From positions 1 to 64,000 of the forward strand of contig CALQLF020000002.1 of assembly GCA_943331345.2 (NCBI GenBank): 64,000 nucleotides of DNA, given 5' to 3'. Shown in pieces: positions 40,102-49,555 of the stretch. The notes beneath the pieces are model-generated. The model did not search any database, had not been told where the DNA came from, and saw only the letters and a list, made by a program, of their open reading frames with translations. Positions within the stretch are counted from its first letter, which is position 1, and each line of letters opens with the position of its first letter. This DNA is from Candidatus Planktophila lacus. Lineage in GTDB: Bacteria; Pseudomonadota; Gammaproteobacteria; Steroidobacterales; Steroidobacteraceae. The translations under genes and the position numbers were made by a program.

Positions 40102-41325
40102 TCAGAACATCCGCATGCGGGGGCCACGGCCGGCATCGCCGGAAATGCCCGTGACTACCAAGTCGCCCGCCTTGAGTGTGCCCGGCAGAATTTCCACGAA
40201 CCGCTTGTCCGTGGCGGCGGTGCGTACCATCACCCGCTCCAATTCTTTGCCACGCAGCACGTACAAGGGGCGCAAACGCCCTTCCTTGTCGCGCGCAGCG
40301 CCGTCCGGACGCTGACCATTCATGCCACCGCCCATGCGACGCTTGCCCGCGCCGTCCGCTTTACCCTTGTCCGCAGCTTCACCCGGCTTGGTGGGGGGCT
40401 TGAACCGGAACGCCGCTGCGGGAACACGCAGCACCCCCTTGCGCTCGGAAAGCAGCACATTCACGTAGGCCGTCATGCCTGGCAGCAGTTTGAAATCGGG
40501 GTTATCGACGCTGATGACCACGTCGTAATTCACGACGTTCTGCACGGTCTTGGGCTGCAGCCGCACTTCCCGAATGGCGCCTGTGAAGTTGCGATCGGGG
40601 TAGGCGTCCACAGTGAACTTGACCCCAAGCCCGGGAGCGAGGCGACCGATATCGGCCTCGGCAAAGCTGCCGTTGATCTGCATCTTCGACAAGTCTTGGG
40701 CGATCTTGAACAGCGTAGGCGTTTGGAAGCTGGCCGCTACGGTTTGGCCAATATCCACTTCCCGCGACACCACGACGCCGGACACTGGCGAACGAATGAC
40801 CGTATAGCCGAGGTTGGTGCGTTCCCGATCGAGTTGCGCGGCCACGACGTCACGCTGGGCTGCAGCACTGGTGGCGAGTTGGCGCAGTTGCTCCACATCT
40901 TGCTGCGAGATGACGCCCTTGGCGAATACGGCCTCACCACGCTTCAAATTCCCAGCGGCAAGCTCGGCCTGCGCCGTGGCACTGCGTAAATTGGCCGTCA
41001 ACTGCCTGACAGCCGCTGAATAGATACGGTCGTCCAACACCAGCAACACTTGGCCGGCCCGAACCCGCTCGTTGAAGTCCGTCCGGAGCTGCCGCACCGT
41101 GCCAGAAACCTGCGTGCCCACGTTGACTAGCGTCACGGGGTTCAAGGTGCCATTGGCGGAAACGGTTTCGGTCAGGTCGCCGAGGACCACCGCTTCCGTT
41201 TCATACGCCACCTCCTCCTTCTTGCCGCCTTGGCTGCATTTCCAGTAGCCGCCGGCGATAACCACCACCGCCAAGGTCCAGCCCACCCAACGACGCCATG
41301 AACGCGCCACGCCATTGCTTGCCAA
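40102..41325 (-). CDS. MacA-like membrane-fusion protein
   Basis: A 407-residue periplasmic adaptor. N-terminal membrane anchor VGWTLAVVVIAGGYW, first lipoyl half TVSANGTLNPVTLVNVGTQVSG, a helical hairpin (about 95-165), second lipoyl half YTVIRSPVSGVVVSREVDIGQTV, then beta-barrel and membrane-proximal domains. A Gly/Lys/Arg-rich insert (about 320-350, including GKRRMGGGMNGQ) interrupts the C-terminal part. The start is TTG 41325 with GGGGAA upstream. It functions with the two genes downstream. Confidence 0.9.
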   Translation of the reverse strand: MASNGVARSWRRWVGWTLAVVVIAGGYWKCSQGGKKEEVAYETEAVVLGDLTETVSANGTLNPVTLVNVGTQVSGTVRQLRTDFNERVRAGQVLLVLDDRIYSAAVRQLTANLRSATAQAELAAGNLKRGEAVFAKGVISQQDVEQLRQLATSAAAQRDVVAAQLDRERTNLGYTVIRSPVSGVVVSREVDIGQTVAASFQTPTLFKIAQDLSKMQINGSFAEADIGRLAPGLGVKFTVDAYPDRNFTGAIREVRLQPKTVQNVVNYDVVISVDNPDFKLLPGMTAYVNVLLSERKGVLRVPAAAFRFKPPTKPGEAADKGKADGAGKRRMGGGMNGQRPDGAARDKEGRLRPLYVLRGKELERVMVRTAATDKRFVEILPGTLKAGDLVVTGISGDAGRGPRMRMF

Positions 41326-41337
41326 GATCGTTCCCCT

Positions 41338-42609
41338 TCAACGTCCGCCGCGGGTTACATACCCGCGGCCCGTGGCATACGCCACTGCTGCCATTAAACC
41401 AGCCACTGCCGTGGCCACCATTGCCATGGGTGCAAGGCCCATCCCCGCCGTCGACAGCAGGCCGTGTAATTGTGCACCCAGCACATCGCCGCCGCGGTAA
41501 ACCGCGGTATCGATGGCGTTCTTCGCCTTGTAGCGACTTTCGGCGTCCGCCACCCCGTAGAGCGAGTCTCGTGCGGGCTTGAACATACCGAATTCTACGG
41601 CGCGACGGGCGCAATTGGTTTGCGCCAACATCAGGAGGGACGGGGCGAATACCACGAACACGAACGAAACAGTGCCGAGCAATGCACACAGCACCAAGGT
41701 TCCCGCGACCCCCAGACGACGCGACACCCGGCTGAACAAAAACGCAAGGACCAGTGCCGTGAGGTTGATGATGAAGTCCCAAGTCGAGAAGAACACGGTA
41801 CGCGCCTCCGGCGTGGCGTACGTGGCTTTTACCATTCGCGCAATCTCGTTGTAGGCAATCATGCCTGCCACCGAAGACAGCAAGACCATCGCCGCAATAC
41901 CCAGCAAAAAGGGAGTGCGCAGCAGCAGAGTCAGCCCCGCCAACAGGCCACCACCCACTGGCGCCTCCTCGCCCGTCGGGGTGCTGCCGCGGGTTTCATG
42001 TACCAGCCACAGAATGCAGCCCAGTACGCCGGACAAAATGACAGCCGATACCAAGGTCACCGCGGATAGCCCCAAGCGCTCGACGATGCCGGTCGTCAAC
42101 ATCGGGCCCGCCAGTCCACCGAGACTGCCACCGGCCGCAACAATGCCGAACAGGCGTCCGGACTGCTCCCGGTTCCACGTGTCCGTCATGAAACTCCAGA
42201 ACACCGACACCACGAACAAGTTGAAGATGGTGATCCAGATATAAAAGACCCGCCCGGCCCAGAGCAGCGCCGCCTGGTCCAGAAATATCCACGCGAAGAC
42301 CAGCAAGTTCAGGGTGAAGAACGCGTAGCTCAGCGGTACCAACACCCGGCGTCGCAGGCGGGCTACCAAGGCACCAAACAAGGGCACCACGGCGAGCATG
42401 ACACCGAAAACAATCAAAGCTAGATGCTGGATTTCGCCCTTGGGCAGACCGGCGGCGAGCGAGTCGCGGACAGGACGCACCATGTAGTACGCCGTCAGGA
42501 GCAGAAAGAAGGCGAGAAAACTCACCCACAGGCGTGCGCCCTCCCCGGGCGCTACGCCGAGCAAACTCGACAGGCGTTCGCGAAAACGCTGCCGAGCGCC
42601 GGATATCAC
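41338..42609 (-). CDS. MFS-type transporter, NTP/NDP exchange-like
   Basis: A 423-residue protein with about 12 membrane helices. YYMVRPVRDSLAAG, FMTDTWNREQSGRLFGIVAAGGSLGGL and the late KPARDSLYGVADAESRYKAKNAIDTAVYRGG (split here by position) are hallmarks of bacterial proteins annotated as NTP/NDP-exchange-like MFS transporters. The substrate in free-living bacteria is unknown. It overlaps the ccmI stop by four bases and precedes macA by 12, bridging the ccm and mac genes in one apparent operon. Confidence 0.82.
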   Translation of the reverse strand: MISGARQRFRERLSSLLGVAPGEGARLWVSFLAFFLLLTAYYMVRPVRDSLAAGLPKGEIQHLALIVFGVMLAVVPLFGALVARLRRRVLVPLSYAFFTLNLLVFAWIFLDQAALLWAGRVFYIWITIFNLFVVSVFWSFMTDTWNREQSGRLFGIVAAGGSLGGLAGPMLTTGIVERLGLSAVTLVSAVILSGVLGCILWLVHETRGSTPTGEEAPVGGGLLAGLTLLLRTPFLLGIAAMVLLSSVAGMIAYNEIARMVKATYATPEARTVFFSTWDFIINLTALVLAFLFSRVSRRLGVAGTLVLCALLGTVSFVFVVFAPSLLMLAQTNCARRAVEFGMFKPARDSLYGVADAESRYKAKNAIDTAVYRGGDVLGAQLHGLLSTAGMGLAPMAMVATAVAGLMAAVAYATGRGYVTRGGR

Positions 42610-43634
42610 GGCACCTTCCGGTCGATGACGATGCTGAGCTTGCCGGACTTACCGGGTTGCCAAGAAGCCTCGCCGAAGAGGTCACCGCTAGCCGCCACTG
42701 GCTGTCCGCTTAGAGACACACGCGCAATGATGGTCAGTTGCTGAGCACTGGACATGGTGCGTCCGGGCATCATCGCATCGGCGTCGGACAACTGAACCTC
42801 GAGCGGCAGTTCGTCGGCCATGTGGCGCTTCGCCGCGAACGGCGGGCCTGGCTGCGTCGGGTCTTTCGCTGCCAGAAACAGCGCCGCACCCGGCGGCACC
42901 TGCGCCTTCAGGCCCGGTGCTACGGTGACCGTCAGCTCCACTAGCGTTCGCGCCCCCTCCTCGGTCGCAGCCTGCGGCTCGGCACCGCCGGCCACGGCGT
43001 CTGCCGCAACACCGCCTAGCTGGGCGATGCTCTGTTCGAGCAACTGCGCCACTTCAGGCGGGGGGTTGAGAGCCAGCAGATGCTGCCAACGTTCGCGGGC
43101 CGCTGCGACATCGCCGCGACGGGCTGCCAGCAAGCCACCCAACCAGAGCGCCTTCGGCAGGTCCGGTTGTGCAGCCAAACCAGCCTCAATCAGCGGCGCA
43201 GCCTCGCCGTCCAAGGTGGCCGGGTTGGCATTGGTCATCGCCATCGCCAGTTCCAGGCCTACCAAAGGGTTCTGCCGCCCGGTCTGGTCGTATGCCTTGC
43301 GATAAGCCTCGGTCGCCTCGTTCCAGCGCCCAAAGCTGGCGTAGCCAGCACCGAGTTGCAGCAAGGCGTCCACGTTGCCCGGTGTGGCATCTGCTGCATC
43401 CTCAAGCGCCGCCAACTGCTCTTGAACTGAGGGGCCGGCCGCCGCGGCCGCATTCCAGTCCCAATTGGTGGCACCGAGATAGGTGCCGAAGGCAAGCATG
43501 GGCACCAGTACCGCTGCCCCGACCACCGGTAGAACGGAACGGGCCTCGCTACTTTTTGTCCGCACCAGAGGCCAGCAAAGCCAAGCGACGCCCGCTACAG
43601 CGAGCAGGAAAGCCAGGAAGATGAACTTGATCAT
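42606..43634 (-). CDS. ccmI: cytochrome c maturation protein CcmI (CycH)
   Basis: A 342-residue apocytochrome chaperone. Two N-terminal helices (FIFLAFLLAVAGVAWLCWP, VVGAAVLVPMLAFGTYLGA) flank a short loop; TPR-like repeats follow (about 80-190: NVDALLQLGAGYASFGRWNEATEAY begins one), then a C-terminal beta domain with KRHMADELPLEVQLSDADAM. It binds apocytochrome C-termini and presents them to CcmH/CcmG. It overlaps ccmH (ATGA). Confidence 0.9.
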   Translation of the reverse strand: MIKFIFLAFLLAVAGVAWLCWPLVRTKSSEARSVLPVVGAAVLVPMLAFGTYLGATNWDWNAAAAAGPSVQEQLAALEDAADATPGNVDALLQLGAGYASFGRWNEATEAYRKAYDQTGRQNPLVGLELAMAMTNANPATLDGEAAPLIEAGLAAQPDLPKALWLGGLLAARRGDVAAARERWQHLLALNPPPEVAQLLEQSIAQLGGVAADAVAGGAEPQAATEEGARTLVELTVTVAPGLKAQVPPGAALFLAAKDPTQPGPPFAAKRHMADELPLEVQLSDADAMMPGRTMSSAQQLTIIARVSLSGQPVAASGDLFGEASWQPGKSGKLSIVIDRKVP

Positions 43635-44131
43635 GCTTTGCCATCCGTCGGCCGGCTAGCCGGCTCGTCATTCGCCAGCGAGTCGTCGGGGTCCGGGGCT
43701 GCCGTCGCCATCGACCGGGAACGCCGCACCACAATGCGACCTACCAACACCAAGCCCCCCAACAGCAAAACAGCCGGGGCAGCCCAGAGCACCAGCGAAC
43801 GCGGCTTGTAGAGCACGAAGTCCCCGTAGCGGTCCGTCATGAAGTTGCGGATTTCAGCATCGGTTTTGCCGGCTTCCAGCATGCCGCGTACTTCACGCCG
43901 CAAGTCCTTGGCAAGGTCAGCGTCGGAATCGGCGATGGTCTGGTTCTGGCAGACCAAGCAACGGAGTTCTCGATTGATGGACTCATAGCGGGTGCGCAGC
44001 ACCGGGTCCGTCAAGGTATCTTCGGCGTCCACCGCCAGACTGGAAGCAGACGCGAATAGCAGGGCTGCACCGAGCAAGACGGCACTCCAGGGTTGCCAAC
44101 GCGTGGCCGTACTGCGTATTGGAGTGTTCAT
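43631..44131 (-). CDS. ccmH: cytochrome c maturation protein CcmH
   Basis: A 166-residue membrane thiol oxidoreductase that reduces or holds the apocytochrome CXXCH. The redox motif LRCLVCQNQ is at Cys58/Cys61, followed by DLRREVRGMLEAGKTDAEIR and YGDFVLYKP. It has a signal anchor at 14-35 and a C-terminal helix (LVLWAAPAVLLLGGLVLVGR). The ATG at 44131 overlaps the ccmG stop. Confidence 0.95.
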   Translation of the reverse strand: MNTPIRSTATRWQPWSAVLLGAALLFASASSLAVDAEDTLTDPVLRTRYESINRELRCLVCQNQTIADSDADLAKDLRREVRGMLEAGKTDAEIRNFMTDRYGDFVLYKPRSLVLWAAPAVLLLGGLVLVGRIVVRRSRSMATAAPDPDDSLANDEPASRPTDGKA

Positions 44132-44694
44132 GGCTGGCCTCCCTTGGCGGCAAGTAACTTGGGCTTCAGTTTGGTCTCCCAAGCCTCCATGGTCAGCGGG
44201 CCGATGAACTTCGCCAGCACCCGGCCATCCGCACCAATCAGGAAGGTTTCGGGTGCGCCATAGACACCGAAGTCGATAGCGGTGCGCCCGACCGGGTCAA
44301 ACGCCACGGCGTGATAGGGATTACCTAAGCTGGCCAGCCAGTTACGAGCATCGCCGGCGTCGTCTTTCCAGTCCAACCCAACAATAGGTACCCCGATGAC
44401 GGGCGCCATCTCCATGAGGGCCGGATGTTCATCGCGACAGGCCGGGCACCAAGTGCCCCACACATTCAAGAGCCACGGTTTGCCGAGCATGGAGGCGGAA
44501 GTGAAACGCGCCTCGTCCCCTGCGATGGTGGGCAGGTCGATCGCGGGCGCCATCTTCCCAATGAGTGGCGAGGGAATATCGCTTACAACCAAGTCACCAC
44601 TGCCAATACGTGCGAGGGCGAACATGAACACGCCGAACAGCGCCAGCACTGCAACGGCAGGCCACAGATACCGGTTGAGCAATTTGCCGTTCAT
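44128..44694 (-). CDS. ccmG: thiol:disulfide interchange protein CcmG (DsbE)
   Basis: A 188-residue periplasmic thioredoxin with an N-terminal anchor (WPAVAVLALFGVFMFAL). The active site is WGTWCPACRDEHP with Cys83 and Cys86; VYGAPETFLI holds the cis-Pro, and IVGLDWKDD is the acidic CcmG signature. It maintains apocytochrome cysteines reduced, in concert with CcmH. It overlaps ccmH by four bases and lies three bases after ccmF. Confidence 0.95.
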   Translation of the reverse strand: MNGKLLNRYLWPAVAVLALFGVFMFALARIGSGDLVVSDIPSPLIGKMAPAIDLPTIAGDEARFTSASMLGKPWLLNVWGTWCPACRDEHPALMEMAPVIGVPIVGLDWKDDAGDARNWLASLGNPYHAVAFDPVGRTAIDFGVYGAPETFLIGADGRVLAKFIGPLTMEAWETKLKPKLLAAKGGQP

Positions 44695-44697
44695 GCT

Positions 44698-46650
44698 TTA
44701 GCCCTCTGCATGAGCGGAATTGCTTGCCACGGCCACTTCTTCCGGACGACGCCGGCGATAGCGACGGTCCGCAGTGGCCAACAAGCCGCCCAGTGCCATG
44801 ACCAGCGCCCCCAGCCAGATATAGCGAATGAGCGGCTTGTACTGCACGCGTACACTCCAGCGCCCACCACCGAGGTCCTCGCCAAGCGCGGCAAACAGGT
44901 CGCGGCCCGGCCCCACGGCAATGCCCGCTTCGGTCATCGGATTGGTCCGCACCCAGTAACTGCGCTTCTGCGGGTGCAGAGTAGCCACCAGGTCGCCGTC
45001 ATGGCGCACTGTCACTTCGCCTTCAGTGGCGTTGTAGTTGGGCCCTTGCACTGGCTTCAGGCTTTCCAGCTTGAAAACGTAGCCTGCCACTTCGGTGGTA
45101 TCGCCGACACCGAGCGCGATGTCGCGCTCGATCTTCGAGGACTCCACGCCGGTGACGCCAATGGTAAACATGCCAACGCCGATGTGAGCAATGGTCATGC
45201 CCAGCACGGCTGCCGGCAGCGAATGCCCGCCGCGCCAACGCTGCCACGGCTCGTAAAGCGAAGCACCGATGACAAACACGCCCGCCATGAAGCCGACGGC
45301 TGCCAGCAGCGTGTAGTGCGATAACCAGACCATGAAGCCCAAGGCCAAGACGGCAGCAACAGCGGCCAGCACTCCGAACACGACCGGCTTCGGTGCCAAC
45401 CGCGAATGCTTCCACGTGGAATGCATGCCAACCCCAATGGCCACCACCAACGGCACACCTGGCACCAGAAAGATGGCATTGAAATAGGGCGGGCCCACAC
45501 TGATTTTGCCGAGCGAGAAGGCATCCATGAACAGCGGCCACAGCGTGCCAAGCAAGATGAGCGCTGCCGACACCACCAGCAATACGTTATTCAGCAGCAG
45601 GAAGGCCTCGCGCGAGAACAAGCCAAAGCCAGCGGACGACTTCAGCAGTGGCGCCCGCCAAGCAAAGAGCAGCAGCGAACCGATAATGAAAAACGTCAGC
45701 AACCCCAGAATGAAGATGCCACGCGCCGGGTCGGAGGCGAAGGAATGCACCGACACCAGCACGCCTGAACGCACCAGGAATGTACCCAGCAGGCTTAGCG
45801 AGAAAGCAAAGATGGACAGCAGCAACGTCCAACTCTTGAACAAACCGCGCTTTTCCGTCACCGCAAGCGAATGGATGAGCGCTGTGGACATTAACCACGG
45901 CATGAACGAGGCGTTTTCCACCGGGTCCCAGAACCACCAGCCACCCCAGCCGAGTTCGTAGTAGGCCCACCAACTGCCGAGCGCAATGCCCACCGTTAGG
46001 AACAACCAAGCCACCGTGGTCCAAGGCCGCGTCCAACGCGCCCACGTGGCATCGAGACGGCCTTCAAACATGGCCGCGCAAGCGAAGGCGAACGCTACCG
46101 CGGTGCCCACATAGCCCGTGTAGAGCATAGGAGGGTGCACAGCCAGTGCAACGTCCTGCAGGAGAGGGTTCAAGTCAGCGCCATCGGCCGCCGCAGGAAT
46201 GAGCCGCAAGAACGGGTTAGAAGTCCCTAGCGTGAAGGACAGAAAGCCAACGCTGACCAACCCGAGAATACCGACGACACGTGCACGGAAGGTTTCCGGC
46301 AGGCTCTTCGAAAACAGCGAAACGGCAACGGACCAGAGCGACAGAATGAAGATCCACAGTAGCAGTGAACCTTCATGCGCACCCCAGAGGGCGGAGAACT
46401 TGAACAGCGCCGGCAGCGCCGAATTCGAATTGTTAGCGACGTACGCCACCGAGAAGTCGTTCGTCATGAACGCACGGCTGAGCATGGCAAAAGCAGCAGC
46501 GACAAATACCGCTTGCCCCACCACTGCAGAATGCGCCGCATCCATCCAGCGCGAGCGGCGTTTCCAACCGCCCATCAGTCCGAAGAAGGTTTGTGCCAAG
46601 GCAAGCGCCAATGCCAGGGCGAGCGCGAAGTGACCAAGTTCTGGTGTCAT
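44698..46650 (-). CDS. ccmF: cytochrome c heme lyase subunit CcmF
   Basis: A 650-residue polytopic membrane protein with about 15 helices that attaches heme to apocytochrome. The tryptophan-rich periplasmic motif is GWGGWWFWDPVENASFMPWL, and VHPPMLYTGYVG and GAHEGSLLLWIF are conserved histidine-containing segments thought to ligate heme. The C-terminal soluble part (about 510-600) carries VRVQYKPLIRYIWLGALVMA. The length is standard. The start overlaps the ccmE stop. Confidence 0.96.
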   Translation of the reverse strand: MTPELGHFALALALALALAQTFFGLMGGWKRRSRWMDAAHSAVVGQAVFVAAAFAMLSRAFMTNDFSVAYVANNSNSALPALFKFSALWGAHEGSLLLWIFILSLWSVAVSLFSKSLPETFRARVVGILGLVSVGFLSFTLGTSNPFLRLIPAAADGADLNPLLQDVALAVHPPMLYTGYVGTAVAFAFACAAMFEGRLDATWARWTRPWTTVAWLFLTVGIALGSWWAYYELGWGGWWFWDPVENASFMPWLMSTALIHSLAVTEKRGLFKSWTLLLSIFAFSLSLLGTFLVRSGVLVSVHSFASDPARGIFILGLLTFFIIGSLLLFAWRAPLLKSSAGFGLFSREAFLLLNNVLLVVSAALILLGTLWPLFMDAFSLGKISVGPPYFNAIFLVPGVPLVVAIGVGMHSTWKHSRLAPKPVVFGVLAAVAAVLALGFMVWLSHYTLLAAVGFMAGVFVIGASLYEPWQRWRGGHSLPAAVLGMTIAHIGVGMFTIGVTGVESSKIERDIALGVGDTTEVAGYVFKLESLKPVQGPNYNATEGEVTVRHDGDLVATLHPQKRSYWVRTNPMTEAGIAVGPGRDLFAALGEDLGGGRWSVRVQYKPLIRYIWLGALVMALGGLLATADRRYRRRRPEEVAVASNSAHAEG

Positions 46651-47120
46651 GACTTGCTTGCTCCGACCGCAGCAACTTCGGTGCCGGGCGTGTGGGTCTT
46701 CTTCAGGGAGTCGCGGACTTCCGGCGGCATATATTTTTCATCATGCTTCGCCAGTACTTCGTCAGCCACGAACACGCCTTGGTTGTCTAGCTTGCCGTGG
46801 GCAATGATGCCCTGCCCTTCACGGAAGAGGTCCGGCAAAACCCCGGAATAACTGATCTTCACGGTGTTCTCGAAATCCGTGACTTCGAAGTTGACCGTGA
46901 GGCTGCCGGTTTCGCGGTGGACACTGCCGTTCGGCACCATGCCACCCACGCGGAAGCGCTTGCCGACTGGCACCTTGCCTGCGGCGACTTCCGAAGGGTT
47001 GTAGAAATACTGCAGGTTGTCGCGGAATGCCAAGGTGGCGATGCCTGCCGCGAGGGCAACACCGAGCAGCACCGACCCAAATAGCACCAAGCGCTTGCGG
47101 CGCGGGGTCATTGCCATCAT
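46647..47120 (-). CDS. ccmE: heme chaperone CcmE
   Basis: A 157-residue bitopic OB-fold protein that carries heme covalently. The heme-binding segment LAKHDEKYMPPE gives His126 and Tyr130. The N-terminal anchor is LVLFGSVLLGVALAAGIATL, followed by NLQYFYNPSEVAAG. The ATG at 47120 (MMAM) follows GGAGAGG and overlaps the ccmD stop; the upstream open frame is not CcmE-like. Confidence 0.96.
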   Translation of the reverse strand: MMAMTPRRKRLVLFGSVLLGVALAAGIATLAFRDNLQYFYNPSEVAAGKVPVGKRFRVGGMVPNGSVHRETGSLTVNFEVTDFENTVKISYSGVLPDLFREGQGIIAHGKLDNQGVFVADEVLAKHDEKYMPPEVRDSLKKTHTPGTEVAAVGASKS

Positions 47121-47302
47121 GCCTCTCCGTATCCGTCGATGGCCAAGCGGCGCAAGGCGCGCTGCAGGGCCGCGGCGTGCCGGCGGCGCGCCATCATCAT
47201 ATTGACCACCAAGGTTCCGATGGCCAACCCAATGCTCGGCCAGACATAGGCGGCATAGCCGCCCATCGCCAACCACTCACCCAAAGACGCCCACTGGTTC
47301 AT
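47117..47302 (-). CDS. ccmD: heme exporter protein CcmD
   Basis: A 61-residue single-helix protein. EWLAMGGYAAYVWPSIGLAI is the CcmD membrane segment, and the basic tail MMARRRHAAALQRALRR is typical. It stabilises the CcmABC-CcmE complex and helps release holo-CcmE. The ATG at 47302 gives normal length and a 4-base overlap with ccmC; a longer frame upstream is not supported. Confidence 0.92.
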   Translation of the reverse strand: MNQWASLGEWLAMGGYAAYVWPSIGLAIGTLVVNMMMARRRHAAALQRALRRLAIDGYGEA

Positions 47303-48054
47303 CGCGCACCATCCCGAATCTGTTCCTGCAACCAACGCGCGTTACGCTCGCGTTCAAGGATCTCAGCTCGCAGGCGCGTGCACAGCACCCAAAGCTGGAA
47401 CAGCGTGAAACCCAGAAACATGACGAGCAAAGGCACCAGCATCTCGGAAGGCATGGAAGGGCGGTCGGCCTTCATGACCGTGGCCCCTTGGTGCAGCGAG
47501 TTCCACCAGTACACCGAGTAGTGAATGATGGGCACGTTCACCACGCCAACGATGGCGAGCACCGCGCTGGAACGGTCCGCGCGCTGTAGGTCGTCGTGGG
47601 CACTGCGCAGGGCCATGTAGCCCAAGTAGAGAAACAGCAGAATGAGTTGCGACGTCAGGCGTGCATCCCATTCCCACCATGTGCCCCACATAGGCCGGCC
47701 CCACAGAGAACCCGTGGCGAGGCAAACGAAGGCGAACGAGGCACCCACCGGCGCAATGGCGGCGGCTGCCGCATGCGCAATCTTCATGCGCCACACCAAA
47801 CCCACGAACGCGGCAACCGCCATGGTGGTGTAGCAACTGAGTGAGAGCCACGCCGCAGGCGCGTGCACGTAGATGATGCGGAACGCGTCTTTCTGTTGGT
47901 AGTCCGGCGGCGCCAGCACCAAGCCGCCAAACAGACCGTAGACGATGCACAGCAACGCACCCCAACCGAACCACGGCGCGAAGCGCCCGGCGATACGGTA
48001 CACATGGGGCGGCGAGCCGAGCTTATGGAACCAAGTCCAAGTAGCCACATTCAC
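47299..48054 (-). CDS. ccmC: heme export/handling protein CcmC
   Basis: A 251-residue six-helix protein that loads heme onto CcmE. The tryptophan signature GTWWEWDARLTSQL and flanking His residues (RIIYVHAPAAW and NVPIIHYSVYWWNSLHQG) are complete. The start is GTG 48054 in a GTGA overlap with ccmB; the frame upstream is open but unrelated. Confidence 0.95.
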   Translation of the reverse strand: MNVATWTWFHKLGSPPHVYRIAGRFAPWFGWGALLCIVYGLFGGLVLAPPDYQQKDAFRIIYVHAPAAWLSLSCYTTMAVAAFVGLVWRMKIAHAAAAAIAPVGASFAFVCLATGSLWGRPMWGTWWEWDARLTSQLILLFLYLGYMALRSAHDDLQRADRSSAVLAIVGVVNVPIIHYSVYWWNSLHQGATVMKADRPSMPSEMLVPLLVMFLGFTLFQLWVLCTRLRAEILERERNARWLQEQIRDGAR

Positions 48055-48752
48055 TCCAGGCTGATACGCACGGCCGAGGCGGCAGCCCAAGGCGTGAGGC
48101 TCAGCGTCAAGATGGTCAAAGCCGAAAGCAACAACACGGGCCCGCGGGTCGGTTCGCCCAAGATGGCGAGGTCGACACCCCGTGCCCCGAAAATCAGGAT
48201 GGGCATGGCCAGCGGCAGCACCAGCAGCGACAGCAGCACGCTAGCGCGGCGGCTCCCCAGCGTCAGTGCCGCCCCGGCGGCCCCCAAGCCGCTAAGACAC
48301 AAAGTGCCGAGGCCGAGCACCAGCATGGTGGTACCAAAAGCGCTGGCAGGCACCGCCAAAGAGGCGCCCACCAAAGGTGCGGCAGCCACCAACGGCAAGC
48401 CCGAAACCGTCCAATGCGCCAAGATGCGCGCGAGCACCTGAACCGCCAACGGTTGCCCCGAGATGACCCACTGCTCCAGCGTGCCGTCTTCGAGGTCCGC
48501 GCGAAACAGACTCTCCAAAGCCAGCAGCGAGGATAGCAGCGCCCCCACCCACAAAATGCCCGGCGAGATGTCCCTGAGCTGCGACAACTGCGGGCTGAGG
48601 CTTAGGGGGAACAAGGTGGTGACAATAAGAAAAAACACCACGGGTTGGAGCATCTGGCCCGGGCGACGGAACGCCAAAACCACGTCTCGACGAAAGGTAG
48701 CCGCGCCCGCAGCCAGCATCCCGGTCGGCACCGCTCGCTCCCCCGCGTTCAT
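48051..48752 (-). CDS. ccmB: heme exporter permease CcmB
   Basis: A 233-residue six-helix permease paired with CcmA. FRRDVVLAFRRPGQMLQPVVFF at the start, LFRADLEDGTLEQWVISGQP and the later LPLAMPILIFGARGVD are family landmarks. CcmAB uses ATP to release holo-CcmE from CcmC. It overlaps ccmA and ccmC by four bases each. Confidence 0.95.
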   Translation of the reverse strand: MNAGERAVPTGMLAAGAATFRRDVVLAFRRPGQMLQPVVFFLIVTTLFPLSLSPQLSQLRDISPGILWVGALLSSLLALESLFRADLEDGTLEQWVISGQPLAVQVLARILAHWTVSGLPLVAAAPLVGASLAVPASAFGTTMLVLGLGTLCLSGLGAAGAALTLGSRRASVLLSLLVLPLAMPILIFGARGVDLAILGEPTRGPVLLLSALTILTLSLTPWAAASAVRISLE

Positions 48753-49375
48753 GCCAACTCCAGGGTGCGCACACCCGGCGCTGGAATGGGTTGGTGGGTG
48801 GTAGCCAGCACCACGCCACCCCCCGCTGCGTGTTCGGCCAGCAAACCCGCGAAAAGTTCCACACCCGCCACATCGAGGTTGGTGAACGGCTCATCCAGCA
48901 ACCACAAAGGCGCCCCGCTCAGCAGGACACGAACCATCGCCGCCCGGCGCTTTTGGCCGGCGGACAACATGCGGGTCGGGCGGTCGGCATGGTCGGCAAT
49001 GCCCAAGCGGGCAAAAGCGGCATCCAGTTCGGCGTCGGCCACTGAGCGCCGCAGGCCAACCAAATACCGAATGTTCTCGCGGGCGGTCAAGTCCGCCTTC
49101 AGTGCCGGTTCGTGCCCGAGGCAGGCCATTTGCGCCCCGAATTCATCGCCCAGACCACGCGTTTCCTGCCCATTCCAGAGCACTTGGCCATCTTCAGGCC
49201 AGAGAAAACCGGCGACCACGCGCAGCAGGCTGGTCTTGCCAGCGCCGTTAGGCCCACGCACATGCCAAAAGGTCCCCAGCGGGGCGTCCAAATGGACCCC
49301 GCGGAGCACGTGGCGTTCACCGCGCCACAAATGGACGCCTTGGACTTGCAGACCCGTTTGGGTGGGTGCGGTCAC
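48749..49375 (-). CDS. ccmA: heme exporter ATPase CcmA
   Basis: A 208-residue ABC ATPase. Walker A GPNGAGKTSLLR, signature MLSAGQKRRAAMVRVLL, Walker B LWLLDEPFTNLD and TTHQ are in order. LSAGQ in place of LSGGQ is common in CcmA. The GTG at 49375 is chosen because it gives the usual CcmA length; it lacks a convincing ribosome site, and the frame is open for 40 further codons upstream. It is the first gene of ccmABCDEFGHI. Confidence 0.92.
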   Translation of the reverse strand: MTAPTQTGLQVQGVHLWRGERHVLRGVHLDAPLGTFWHVRGPNGAGKTSLLRVVAGFLWPEDGQVLWNGQETRGLGDEFGAQMACLGHEPALKADLTARENIRYLVGLRRSVADAELDAAFARLGIADHADRPTRMLSAGQKRRAAMVRVLLSGAPLWLLDEPFTNLDVAGVELFAGLLAEHAAGGGVVLATTHQPIPAPGVRTLELA

Positions 49376-49555
49376 TGGGGGCCGAAAGGTTGCCGAAACA
49401 GCCTTGGATGATACATCGCGGGCGCCACGGAAACCTGCCCGCGAGCGCCGCAATGCCGCTGCCCACCAACCAGCAAACTGCACATCCCCTTGCATAGTTC
49501 AGACGGATTGTCGGACGATAGCGCCTTGGCTATCCTTTCGTCCCGTGAGTCGCCC

